Origin: Eubacteriaceae bacterium
Lineage (GTDB): Bacteria; Bacillota; Clostridia; Lachnospirales; Lachnospiraceae
Assembly (NCBI GenBank): GCA_910574015.1
Contig: CAJSYQ010000001.1
Location: 186,001 to 250,000 of the forward strand
Direction of reading: 5' to 3'
DNA: 64,000 nucleotides
This document shows, in pieces, positions 51,082-59,069 of this stretch. The notes beneath the pieces were generated by a model. The model ran no database searches and was not told the origin of the DNA. It saw only the letters and a list, made by a program, of their open reading frames with translations. Position 1 is the stretch's first letter; each line of letters starts with the position of its first letter. Both the position numbers and the translations under genes were made by a program.

Positions 51082-53208
51082 TTACAGATGAAGGACACGG
51101 GAATTGATCTCCTTTGTCTTTCCCACATTCCAGAAATTCTCCCCCAGATAACCGCAGGTCCTTCTGGTCACATTCATTCTGTCATGATCCGTATTCCCGC
51201 AATTCGGACACTCCCATTCCAGATCATCGTTCACAATGATCTCCCCGTCGAAGCCGCATTCATGGCAGTAATCCGATTTCGTATTGAATTCGGCATACTG
51301 GATGTTGTCATAAATATATTTTACCACTTCCTCCAGTGCCGGAAGATTGTGCTGCATATTGGGAATCTCGACATAGGAAATAGCGCCGCCAGATGAGATC
51401 ACCTGGAACTGGGCCTCAAAATCAAATTTACGGAAGGCATCGATCTTCTCACGCACATCCACATGATAAGAATTTGTATAATATCCCTTATCGGTAATAT
51501 CCTCGATAGAACCGAAACGCTTCTTGTCAATCTCGGCAAACCGATAGCAAAGGCTCTCGGCAGGCGTTCCATAGAGACTGAAGCTGATCCCCGTCTCCTC
51601 CCGCCATGTATCTGTGGCGCGCCGCAGGCGCTTCATCAGTGCATTAGCAAACCGGCTGCCCTCCTCTCCGGTATGGCTCTCCCCGGTCATCAGCTTTGTC
51701 ACCTCATACAGGCCGATATAGCCGAGGGAAATAGTGGAATATCCGTTGTGCAGCAGCTTGTCGATCTTCTCTCCCTTATCCAGTCTCGCAATCGCTCCAT
51801 ACTGCCAGTGAATCGGACTGACGTCACTGGTAATCCCCTCCAGGGCACGGTGACGGCACATCAGCGCCTCAAAGCACAGGGAGAGCCTCTCCTCCAGTAT
51901 CTGCCAGAAGTACTCCATATCCCCTTTGGCCAGTATACCGATCTGGGGAAGGTTCAGACTGACAACCCCCTGATTAAAACGTCCCTCAAATTTATATCTG
52001 CCGTTCTCATCCTTCCAGGGAGTGAGAAAGCTGCGGCATCCCATGCAGCTGTATACATTCCCCTCATAATTCTCCCGCATCTTCTTTGCAGAAATATAAT
52101 CCGGATACATCCGCTTCGCCGAGCACTGCACGGCAAGTCTTGTAATATAATCATATTTTCCGCCCTTTAGTGCATTGTGTTCATCCAGAACATAAATCAG
52201 CTTCGGAAATGCCGGTGTCACATAGACACCTTTTTCATTCTTGATTCCCTCCAGCCGCTGGCGCAGTACCTCTTCTATGATCATGGCATTCTCCCTGATG
52301 TACTCATCCTCTGCGTCCAGATTGAGAAATAATGTGACAAAAGGAGACTGACCGTTAGTGGTCATCAGCGTATTGATCTGGTACTGGATCGTCTGGACAC
52401 CGGAGCGGAGCTCGTCCTGCACCCGGTCCTGTACGAACTGCTCAATGATCTCGGCATCCAGTCTGTCCCCGTATTTCTGCATATATTGCTCCCGATACTT
52501 CTCCGCACTGATGCGCAGATATTTTCCGAGATGCCTCGTATCCACAGACTGCCCGCCGTACTGGCTACTGGCCACGGCAGATATGATCTGGGTCACTACC
52601 GTACACGCCACCTGAAAGCTCTTGGGACTCTCGATCAGCTTACCGTTCATTACGGTGCCGTTCTCCAGCATATCACCGATGTTGATCAGGCAGCAGTTAA
52701 AGATGGGCTGGATAAAATAATCCATATCATGAAAATGAAGCACACCTTCCTCATGTGCCTTCGTAATCTTCTCCGGCAGCAAAACACGCTTGGTCAGATC
52801 CTTGGAAACCTCCCCGGCGATAAGATCCCGCTGGGTACTGGCAACATAAGCATTTTTGTTCGAGTTCTCCTCCATCACGTCCTTATTGCTGTTCTGGATC
52901 AGACTCATTATGGAGTCATCGGTGGTATTGGCCTTGCGGACAAGCTCCCTCGTATAACGATAGATAATATACTTTTTAGAAAGAATAAACTTGCCGGCAG
53001 CCATCAGCTTCTGCTCGATCAGATCCTGTATATCCTCCACCTGCATCGTATCCCGGTTGGAATTTTCAATGCTGGCTACAATGCCATCTATCAGATCATC
53101 CGAAGCCTTTTCGAAGGAATCCACCTCCGCATTCGCCTTTCGGATAGCGATCAATATCTTATTCCTGTTATATTCTACTGTCCGTCCATCTCTCTTAATA
53201 ACCCTCAC
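51082..53208 (-). CDS. nrdD: Anaerobic ribonucleoside-triphosphate reductase
   Basis: 708 residues from GTG 53208 (AAAGGAG 10 bases upstream). Reduces NTPs to dNTPs without oxygen. Seen: N-terminal ATP-cone (RDGRTVEYNRNKILIAIRKA, about 1-95), HFHDMDYFIQPIFNCCLIN, GYIGLYEV, the zinc cysteines YCHECGF and CPNCGN near the end, and the glycyl-radical RRTCGYLG (Gly close to residue 689). Controlled by a promoter with NrdR-like boxes. Upstream of nrdG and dut. Confidence 0.98.
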   Translation of the reverse strand: MRVIKRDGRTVEYNRNKILIAIRKANAEVDSFEKASDDLIDGIVASIENSNRDTMQVEDIQDLIEQKLMAAGKFILSKKYIIYRYTRELVRKANTTDDSIMSLIQNSNKDVMEENSNKNAYVASTQRDLIAGEVSKDLTKRVLLPEKITKAHEEGVLHFHDMDYFIQPIFNCCLINIGDMLENGTVMNGKLIESPKSFQVACTVVTQIISAVASSQYGGQSVDTRHLGKYLRISAEKYREQYMQKYGDRLDAEIIEQFVQDRVQDELRSGVQTIQYQINTLMTTNGQSPFVTLFLNLDAEDEYIRENAMIIEEVLRQRLEGIKNEKGVYVTPAFPKLIYVLDEHNALKGGKYDYITRLAVQCSAKRMYPDYISAKKMRENYEGNVYSCMGCRSFLTPWKDENGRYKFEGRFNQGVVSLNLPQIGILAKGDMEYFWQILEERLSLCFEALMCRHRALEGITSDVSPIHWQYGAIARLDKGEKIDKLLHNGYSTISLGYIGLYEVTKLMTGESHTGEEGSRFANALMKRLRRATDTWREETGISFSLYGTPAESLCYRFAEIDKKRFGSIEDITDKGYYTNSYHVDVREKIDAFRKFDFEAQFQVISSGGAISYVEIPNMQHNLPALEEVVKYIYDNIQYAEFNTKSDYCHECGFDGEIIVNDDLEWECPNCGNTDHDRMNVTRRTCGYLGENFWNVGKTKEINSRVLHL

Positions 53209-53272
53209 TTCTCAAATTCTCCTTTCTTATCTACGCCCCTTCAGACAGGCCGCTTTCCACACTCTGCGGTTT

Positions 53273-53301
53273 ATTATAGCACTGCCGGCACCACTTGTCC
53301 A
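53273..53301 (-). promoter_or_regulatory. nrdD promoter
   Basis: TGGACA at 53301-53296, 17-bp spacer, perfect TATAAT at 53278-53273. The -35 is overlapped by the proximal NrdR-like box. Confidence 0.8.
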
Positions 53302-53314
53302 CTATATATTGTAA
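53299..53314 (-). promoter_or_regulatory. NrdR-like box (proximal)
   Basis: Minus strand TTACAATATATAGTGG agrees with the NrdR consensus ACACWATATATWGTGT at 13 of 16 positions and overlaps the nrdD -35. Confidence 0.7.
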
Positions 53315-53339
53315 TTTTATTGCCCAAGGCGCACATCTG

Positions 53340-53355
53340 ACACTATATCTATAAC
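53340..53355 (-). promoter_or_regulatory. NrdR-like box (distal)
   Basis: Minus strand GTTATAGATATAGTGT agrees at 11 of 16 positions; centre lies 41 bp from the proximal box, close to four helix turns, as NrdR box pairs usually do. It overlaps the last codons of mutY. Confidence 0.5.
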
Positions 53356-54407
53356 TGATTCAGAAAGGAGCGGAAGGCTGCCGGTATGGCGTATGTCCCC
53401 TGAAGCTCAGCGCGGTCCGCCCATACGGAGGTACTGGTAAACTCCTGCCCATCCGTTCCCAGGAGAGCAATCCGGTATCCCCTCATATGCCATTCCACAT
53501 GGGAAAAAATATGTTTCCCACTCTCCATGCGCTCTAGCTTCACCACCTCTGCCCCCCTCTCCTGGAGAATTTCCCGAAGCTGCGGCATGGTGAGATGTCC
53601 TTCCATGACAGGAAATTCCCACATGCCGGCAAGAAGCCCCGTCTCCGGGCGCCTGCGGATCAACAGCTTCCCGTCCCATTCCAATACAAGGATCGTCTTT
53701 TTTTCAATCCTCCTGGCCCTCTTTTCCGGTTTTACCGGAAACTCCGTCTGTCGTCCTGAGGCCAGAGCCGCACAGTGCTCCGCCGCCGGACACTGGCCAC
53801 ACAGAGGCATCCCGTTGGGAATACACACCACTTCCCCCAACTCCATCAGCGCCTGATTGAATTCTCCCGGCCGGTTTCCAGGGATCACCGCCATGATGGA
53901 ACGCTCCATTTCCTTTCGCACGGCCCCTCTGGAAATATCATCCCGGCAGCCAAGCCAGCGCATCGTCACCCGGAGCACATTGCCGTCCACAGCCGGCGCC
54001 GGAACGCCATAGGCGATAGAGGCGACGGCTCCCGCCGTATAACTGCCGATGCCCGGCAGTTCCATAAGAAGTCCGTAGTCCGCCGGAAGCCTTCCTTCAT
54101 AGCGTTCCACAATAATCCTTGCCGCTTTCTGGAGGTTCCTGGCACGGTTATAGTATCCCAGCCCCTCCCACAGCTTTAGCAGTTCATCCTCCGATACCTG
54201 TGCCAGCGCCTCCACATCCGGAAGAGCCTGGATAAATCTCTCATAATATGCCTTCGCCGCCTCGATCCTGGTCTGCTGCAGCATAATCTCAGACAGCCAC
54301 ACATGATATGGCGTGGGATCGTCCCGCCATGGCATGCTTCGCTTATTTTCCCCATACCACGAACAAAGGGGCTTTACCAAAGCCCCAAGATCATATTTCC
54401 TGTTCAT
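53349..54407 (-). CDS. mutY: A/G-specific adenine glycosylase
   Basis: 352 residues. Removes adenine mispaired with 8-oxoguanine. Seen: SEIMLQQTRIEAAKAYY, HhH motif LMELPGIGSYTAGAVASIAYG, catalytic Asp in AVDGNVLRV, Fe-S cysteines in VCIPNGMPLCGQCPAAEHC, and a C-terminal NUDIX-like domain (ETGLLAGMWEFPVMEG, about 225-352). The first cysteine spacing is seven residues, as is common in Clostridia. Last gene of asnS-asnA-adh-sigma-like-mutY, 6 bases after the sigma-like gene. Confidence 0.95.
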   Translation of the reverse strand: MNRKYDLGALVKPLCSWYGENKRSMPWRDDPTPYHVWLSEIMLQQTRIEAAKAYYERFIQALPDVEALAQVSEDELLKLWEGLGYYNRARNLQKAARIIVERYEGRLPADYGLLMELPGIGSYTAGAVASIAYGVPAPAVDGNVLRVTMRWLGCRDDISRGAVRKEMERSIMAVIPGNRPGEFNQALMELGEVVCIPNGMPLCGQCPAAEHCAALASGRQTEFPVKPEKRARRIEKKTILVLEWDGKLLIRRRPETGLLAGMWEFPVMEGHLTMPQLREILQERGAEVVKLERMESGKHIFSHVEWHMRGYRIALLGTDGQEFTSTSVWADRAELQGTYAIPAAFRSFLNQL

Positions 54408-54413
54408 CTTTAT

Positions 54414-55175
54414 TCAATCACCCTTACCAAGTTCAATATTATTCTGCGTCAGCTCCACATACATCCGGATTTCCTCACAGTCCATATGCGTAAACTCTGA
54501 CAATTCCTCGATAGTAGCAATCCTTCCGTACTCCTCCGCCAGAATATGTGTCGCCTCCAGCAGCAGATTGACCTTGGCCAGCACCGTGCTGACCTGATCG
54601 GTAATGGACAGCTCCTCATCCACCAGCTCGATCATCCGGCTGCGCACCGCATGGTCGATGGCTTTCTTATAATCCAGAACCTCCGTATTCCCCAGAAGCA
54701 TATTGACACAAGTGATCAGCTCCAGATTTCCCTCCTGGATCAGATCCTCCAGGGACACGCCTCTGCCCCGGTATCTGCCTGCCAGCGACGCCACACGGGA
54801 GAGATGTGCTTCCACCACCTCCGGTACGGCCGTGTCATCGCCCCGGCGGAGCCGGAGAAACAATTCTTCGGTTTCCTCAGGGGAAGGATGCGGCAGAGTC
54901 CTCAGCTCTTTTTTGTAGATCTGCAGATACCGGGAGTCCTCCGGCGTTCCGTTCTCCTCTTCCCCCGGCTTTCCAGCAGTCTGGACTGCATCCTTATAAC
55001 CCGGCACATGGATGTGCTGTTCTGCCAGATAGGCATAGACCAACTCCATATGCTCTTCCCGGATCTCCAGATCGCTGCAGTAGTCCGCAATCTCTTCCTT
55101 TGTCAGAACACTGTCCCTGGTCCGTCCAAACTCCGCTAATTCCTGCATCTGACGCATAAATTCTCTCTGGTCCAC
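54414..55175 (-). CDS. Sigma-70-like protein lacking region 4
   Basis: 253 residues. Resembles a housekeeping sigma factor cut short: a region 1.1-like helical part (about 8-60; SVLTKEEIADYCSDLEI, ELVYAYLAEQHIHV), region 1.2 (about 82-113; YLQIYKKELRTLPHPS), regions 2.1-2.2 (about 117-155; EAHLSRVASLAGRYRGRGV, SLEDLIQEGNLELI), a degenerate 2.3-2.4 without the usual Tyr/Trp residues that melt the -10 (about 156-190), and region 3-like (about 195-248; LAEEYGRIATIEELSEF). Region 4 is absent, so -35 recognition is not expected. The core-binding part looks intact. Inference: a core-RNAP-binding regulator or appropriator rather than a full sigma. Located in the asnS-asnA-adh-mutY operon. Confidence 0.7.
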   Translation of the reverse strand: MDQREFMRQMQELAEFGRTRDSVLTKEEIADYCSDLEIREEHMELVYAYLAEQHIHVPGYKDAVQTAGKPGEEENGTPEDSRYLQIYKKELRTLPHPSPEETEELFLRLRRGDDTAVPEVVEAHLSRVASLAGRYRGRGVSLEDLIQEGNLELITCVNMLLGNTEVLDYKKAIDHAVRSRMIELVDEELSITDQVSTVLAKVNLLLEATHILAEEYGRIATIEELSEFTHMDCEEIRMYVELTQNNIELGKGD

Positions 55176-55198
55176 AGTCTCCCTCCATTGGTGCCGTC

Positions 55199-56377
55199 CT
55201 ACCAGCCCTTTACGGCACTTTCATATATTTGAATGACATCCTCTCTCTTTAGCTTAACATAATTCCCTTCGGTCTCTCTCCCAGCCAGAAGCTGGTCTGT
55301 CATCCTGCCGATATCCTCTTTTCTGGCCCCGATCTCCTTAAAGGAGGAGGGCATGCCGATCTGCCTCAGAAAAGCTTCGAATCGTTCAATCCCCCGGAGC
55401 GCCGTTTCTTCTGGATGCTCCTCATCTGGCGGGATATCCCACACCCTCTCGGCGAACATCACCAGCTTATGAGGATTGGTCTTCCACACATACCGCATCC
55501 ACAGAGGCGTGATCACGGCAAGGCCGGCTCCATGGGTCACATCATAGAGGGCGGAAAGCTCATGTTCGATATGGTGGCTGGCCCAGTCCTGGATCCGCCC
55601 CACGCCGCATATATTATTGTGCGCCAGCATCCCTGCCCACATGATATTCGCCCTGGCCTCATAGTTCCCCGGCTCCGCCATGACCCTTGGCGTCTCATGG
55701 ATCATCGTCTTCAATACAGCTTCACAGAGCCGGTCTGTGATCTCCACCTCTTCCGTATTGGAAAAATAACGCTCGCAGACATGGATCATAATGTCCGTGG
55801 CACCGGCTGCCGTCTGATAGGGCGGCAGGGTGCAGGTCAGCTCCGGGTTCAGGATGGAAAACTTCGGGCGCAGCAGATCGCTTCTGGCGCCCTTTTTAAT
55901 CTGTGTCGCCTCATCTGTGATAACAGTATTGGGCGACCCCTCGCTGCCAGCCGCCGCTATCGTGAGGATCGTACCTATGGGAAGCGCCTGCTGGATGGTT
56001 TTCTTTCCCCGGTAGAAATCCATAAAATCCCCGCTATATAATGTTCCCGCCGCTATGGCCTTGGCGGAGTCAATCGTGCTCCCACCGCCGGCCGCCAGAA
56101 TAAAATCCACCTTTTCCCTGCGGCACAGTTCAATTCCCTCATAGACCAGTCCGCTCCGTGGATTCGGTTTCACACCACCCAGCGTCACATACGGGATTCC
56201 CGCCTGTTCCAGGCATTCTGCCACCCTGTCATACAGGCCGCTTTTCTTAATAGAGCCGCCTCCGTAGTGCAGCAGGACCTTACTTCCTCCAAACCGGCGG
56301 ACCAGTTCTGCCGCATGTTGCTCCGCTCCCTTTCCAAAATCGAAGTAGGTGGGCGCATAAAAAGTAAAATTATCCAT
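55199..56377 (-). CDS. Iron-containing alcohol dehydrogenase (YqhD/BdhA-like)
   Basis: 392 residues. Reduces aldehydes such as butyraldehyde or glyoxal-type aldehydes with NAD(P)H. Seen: LLHYGGGSIKKSGLYDRV, AAGGGSTIDSAKAIAAG for nucleotide binding, and metal ligands in ATDIMIHVCERYF, SHHIEHELSALYDVTHGAGLAVI. The metal ligands Asp and three His follow the family pattern. In the operon it lies 13 bases after asnA and 23 before the sigma-like gene, a placement with no obvious metabolic reason. A detoxification or fermentative role is possible. Confidence 0.9.
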   Translation of the reverse strand: MDNFTFYAPTYFDFGKGAEQHAAELVRRFGGSKVLLHYGGGSIKKSGLYDRVAECLEQAGIPYVTLGGVKPNPRSGLVYEGIELCRREKVDFILAAGGGSTIDSAKAIAAGTLYSGDFMDFYRGKKTIQQALPIGTILTIAAAGSEGSPNTVITDEATQIKKGARSDLLRPKFSILNPELTCTLPPYQTAAGATDIMIHVCERYFSNTEEVEITDRLCEAVLKTMIHETPRVMAEPGNYEARANIMWAGMLAHNNICGVGRIQDWASHHIEHELSALYDVTHGAGLAVITPLWMRYVWKTNPHKLVMFAERVWDIPPDEEHPEETALRGIERFEAFLRQIGMPSSFKEIGARKEDIGRMTDQLLAGRETEGNYVKLKREDVIQIYESAVKGW

Positions 56378-56390
56378 CTCCGTCTCCTGT

Positions 56391-57398
56391 CTATAGCAGA
56401 TTCAATCCCTGTCTGCCCGCCTCTTCCATTACTTCCTGCGGCCACAGAGAGGACTGCACCTCGCCAATATGTACCTTTTTCAGGAAAAACATACAGATTC
56501 GGGACTGCCCGATGCCGCCGCCAATGGTATAGGGAAGCCTGCCCTCCAATATATCCTTCTGGAACGGCAGCTGTTCCCTCTCTGTGCATCCTGCCTTTAC
56601 CAGCTGCTCCTTCAACGCCTTCTCATCCACACGGATGCCCATGGAAGACAGCTCCAGTGCAATATCCAGCGGTTCATAGTAGACGATGATATCCCCGTTC
56701 AGCGACCAGTCGTCATAATCCGGAGCGCGGCCGTCATGAGGTTCGCCGGAAGCCAGTCTGTCTCCGATCTGCATCAGGAACATAGCACCATACTCCTTCG
56801 CAGCAAGACATTCCCGCTCCCTCGGCGTCTTATCCGGATAACGGTCTTCCAGCTCCTGGGTAGTGAGAAAAGCAATCTCCGTGGGCAGGAATTTTTTGAT
56901 ATAAGAGTACTGCATCGCCATATAATCCTCTGTCTCCTCCAGTGAACGGTATACCTGCTGAACGAACCTTTTCAGAGTTTCTACCGTTCTCTCCTCTTTG
57001 TCAATAATGCATTCCCAATCCCATTGATCCACAAAGACAGAATGAAGATTATCCGTATCCTCATCCCGGCGGATGGCATTCATGTCTGTATAGAGTCCCT
57101 CACCATGTCCGAAACCATAACGTGCCAGTGCATGGCGTTTCCACTTTGCCAGTGAGTGCACGATCTCTACCTGCTTGTCATCCTGTTCCCGGATTCCGAA
57201 GCTCACCGGTCTCTCCACCCCGTTCAGATTATCATTCAGCCCGGATTCCGGTGCCACAAAGAGCGGGGCGGAGACACGGGTCAGATTCATATTCACCGCC
57301 AGCGCTTTTTCAAAGAAATCCTTAACCTTCTTGATGGCCACTTCTGTCTCCCGGATATCCAGGGCAGAGACATAGTTTTCTGGTACTACTAAATTCAT
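56391..57398 (-). CDS. asnA: Ammonia-dependent asparagine synthetase
   Basis: 335 residues. Forms asparagine from aspartate, ammonia and ATP; structurally related to class II aminoacyl-tRNA synthetases. Seen: LVVPENYVSALDIRETEVAIKK at the start split by the helix, FGIREQDDKQVEIVHSLAKWKR, DQWDWECII, and the C-terminal GGGIGQSRICMFFLKK. Lies 25 bases downstream of asnS, pairing asparagine synthesis with its tRNA charging on one mRNA. Confidence 0.97.
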   Translation of the reverse strand: MNLVVPENYVSALDIRETEVAIKKVKDFFEKALAVNMNLTRVSAPLFVAPESGLNDNLNGVERPVSFGIREQDDKQVEIVHSLAKWKRHALARYGFGHGEGLYTDMNAIRRDEDTDNLHSVFVDQWDWECIIDKEERTVETLKRFVQQVYRSLEETEDYMAMQYSYIKKFLPTEIAFLTTQELEDRYPDKTPRERECLAAKEYGAMFLMQIGDRLASGEPHDGRAPDYDDWSLNGDIIVYYEPLDIALELSSMGIRVDEKALKEQLVKAGCTEREQLPFQKDILEGRLPYTIGGGIGQSRICMFFLKKVHIGEVQSSLWPQEVMEEAGRQGLNLL

Positions 57399-57423
57399 AA
57401 GCTACCTCCTCTTACATTATAAT

Positions 57424-58815
57424 TTACAGTTCACAGTTATTTACTGTCCGGGGGAACGGAATCACATCCCGGATATTCTGCATCCCCGTCAGATACATCA
57501 CGCACCGCTCAAACCCCAGACCGAAGCCGGCATGTCTTGCGGTTCCGTACTTGCGAAGATCCAGATAGAAATCGTAATCATCCTTTGACAGACCGCATTC
57601 CTCCATTCGTGTCACCAGTTTGTCATAGTCGTCCTCTCTCTGGCTGCCGCCGATGATCTCACCGATGCCGGGCACAAGACAGTCCATGGCAGCCACGGTC
57701 TTTCCGTCCTCATTCATTTTCATATAGAATGCCTTTATTTCTTTCGGATAGTCGGTGACAAATACCGGACGCTTAAAAATCTCCTCTGTCAGACACCTCT
57801 CGTGCTCGGTCTGCAGATCCGCCCCCCAGGAAACCTTATACTCAAAGGTGTCATTGCGTTTTTCCAACAGTTCTATGGCCTCTGTGTATGTGACATGGGC
57901 AAAATCAGAATCCACCACATGCTGCAGCCGCCCGATCAGTCCCTTATCCACAAATTTATTGAAGAACGCCATCTCTTCCGGAGCATTTTCCAGCACATAA
58001 GAAATCACATATTTCAGCATGCTCTCTGCCAGCACCATATCATCCGTCAGATCAGCAAAAGCAATTTCCGGCTCGATCATCCAGAACTCCGCCGCATGTC
58101 TTGTCGTATTGGAATTCTCCGCCCGGAAGGTGGGACCAAAGGTGTAGATATTCTTAAACGCCATGGCATAGGTTTCCCCGTTCAGCTGTCCGCTCACCGT
58201 GAGATTGGTTTCCTTATTAAAGAAATCCCTGCCGTAGTCCACCGTCCCATCGGCATTCTTGGGCAGATTTTCCATATCCAGTGTTGTAACGCGGAACATC
58301 TCTCCCGCCCCCTCACAGTCGCTGCCGGTGATCAGCGGGGTATGGACGTAGACAAATTCTCTCTCCTGAAAAAATTTGTGGATCGCATAGGCGATAAGGG
58401 AACGGACACGAAATACTGCCTGAAAAGTATTTGTCCTTGGTCTCAGATGGGAAATCGTCCTGAGATATTCAAAGGAATGACGTTTCTTCTGCAGCGGATA
58501 TTCTGGTGCAGATTCTCCCTCAATCTCCACCTGATCCGCCTGGATCTCAAAGGGCTGGGGAGCATCTGGTGTCGCCACCAGTCTCCCCGTTACAATAACG
58601 GCGGCTCCTACATTCAATTTGGAGATCCGGGCAAAGTTCTCCAGCCTGTCCCCATAGACAACCTGCAGAGGTTCAAAAAAAGTTCCGTCATTCACTACAA
58701 GAAAGCCAAAGGTTTTTGAATCCCTTTTGCTTCTCAGCCATCCTCCCACAGTAACTACCTGATCGATATATTTATCTTTCTCACGAAACAGACTTCTTAT
58801 GCTTGTAATCTCCAT
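57424..58815 (-). CDS. asnS: Asparaginyl-tRNA synthetase
   Basis: 463 residues from ATG 58815 ([19 protein letters not shown]) with GGAGG 7 bases upstream. Class II synthetase. Seen: OB-fold anticodon domain ([19 protein letters not shown]), motif 2 [25 protein letters not shown], and motif 3 [19 protein letters not shown]. First gene of a five-gene operon; tRNA-Gly lies just upstream with a hairpin between. Confidence 0.97.
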   Translation of the reverse strand: MEITSIRSLFREKDKYIDQVVTVGGWLRSKRDSKTFGFLVVNDGTFFEPLQVVYGDRLENFARISKLNVGAAVIVTGRLVATPDAPQPFEIQADQVEIEGESAPEYPLQKKRHSFEYLRTISHLRPRTNTFQAVFRVRSLIAYAIHKFFQEREFVYVHTPLITGSDCEGAGEMFRVTTLDMENLPKNADGTVDYGRDFFNKETNLTVSGQLNGETYAMAFKNIYTFGPTFRAENSNTTRHAAEFWMIEPEIAFADLTDDMVLAESMLKYVISYVLENAPEEMAFFNKFVDKGLIGRLQHVVDSDFAHVTYTEAIELLEKRNDTFEYKVSWGADLQTEHERCLTEEIFKRPVFVTDYPKEIKAFYMKMNEDGKTVAAMDCLVPGIGEIIGGSQREDDYDKLVTRMEECGLSKDDYDFYLDLRKYGTARHAGFGLGFERCVMYLTGMQNIRDVIPFPRTVNNCEL

Positions 58816-58860
58816 AATTCTCCTCCATTCGCGCAGGGTTCTGCGCATGATAATTTTAAA

Positions 58861-58894
58861 GATAAATAAGAACCCTGTGAAACAGGGTTCTTAT
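58861..58894 (-). terminator. Hairpin after tRNA-Gly
   Basis: Perfect 13-base arms ATAAGAACCCTGT / ACAGGGTTCTTAT around a 3-base loop, with TTTATC following on the minus strand. It lies 6 bases beyond the tRNA 3' end. Confidence 0.75.
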
Positions 58895-58899
58895 CTGAA

Positions 58900-58972
58900 A
58901 GCGCGAGACGGGACTCGAACCCGCGGCCCCAACCTTGGCAAGGTTGTGCTCTACCAACTGAGCCACTCGCGC
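58900..58972 (-). tRNA. tRNA-Gly (anticodon GCC)
   Basis: On the minus strand it folds as a normal cloverleaf: acceptor GCGCGAG / CTCGCGC, D arm GCTC-AGTTGGTA-GAGC, anticodon arm CAACC-TTGCCAA-GGTTG with anticodon GCC, T arm GCGGG-TTCGAGT-CCCGT and U discriminator. CCA is not encoded. Confidence 0.95.
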
Positions 58973-59004
58973 ATACACAATATCATATGTTTTGCACGAG
59001 TTAT

Positions 59005-59033
59005 ATCTTACCACAGACTGGGTCCTTTGTCAA
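59005..59033 (-). promoter_or_regulatory. Promoter of tRNA-Gly
   Basis: Perfect TTGACA at 59033-59028, 17-bp spacer, TAAGAT at 59010-59005. Drives tRNA-Gly and, by read-through, possibly asnS. Confidence 0.75.
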
Positions 59034-59069
59034 CTATAATCCCAAACTATTTTCAGTCTGACTGCTATC

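Noticed and set aside
58816-58900. T-box riboswitch before asnS, and likewise before hisS/aspS, leuB or leuC
   Set aside because: No T-box TGGNACCGCG-type motif or specifier stem was found, and the leaders before leuB and leuC are only 30-35 bases.
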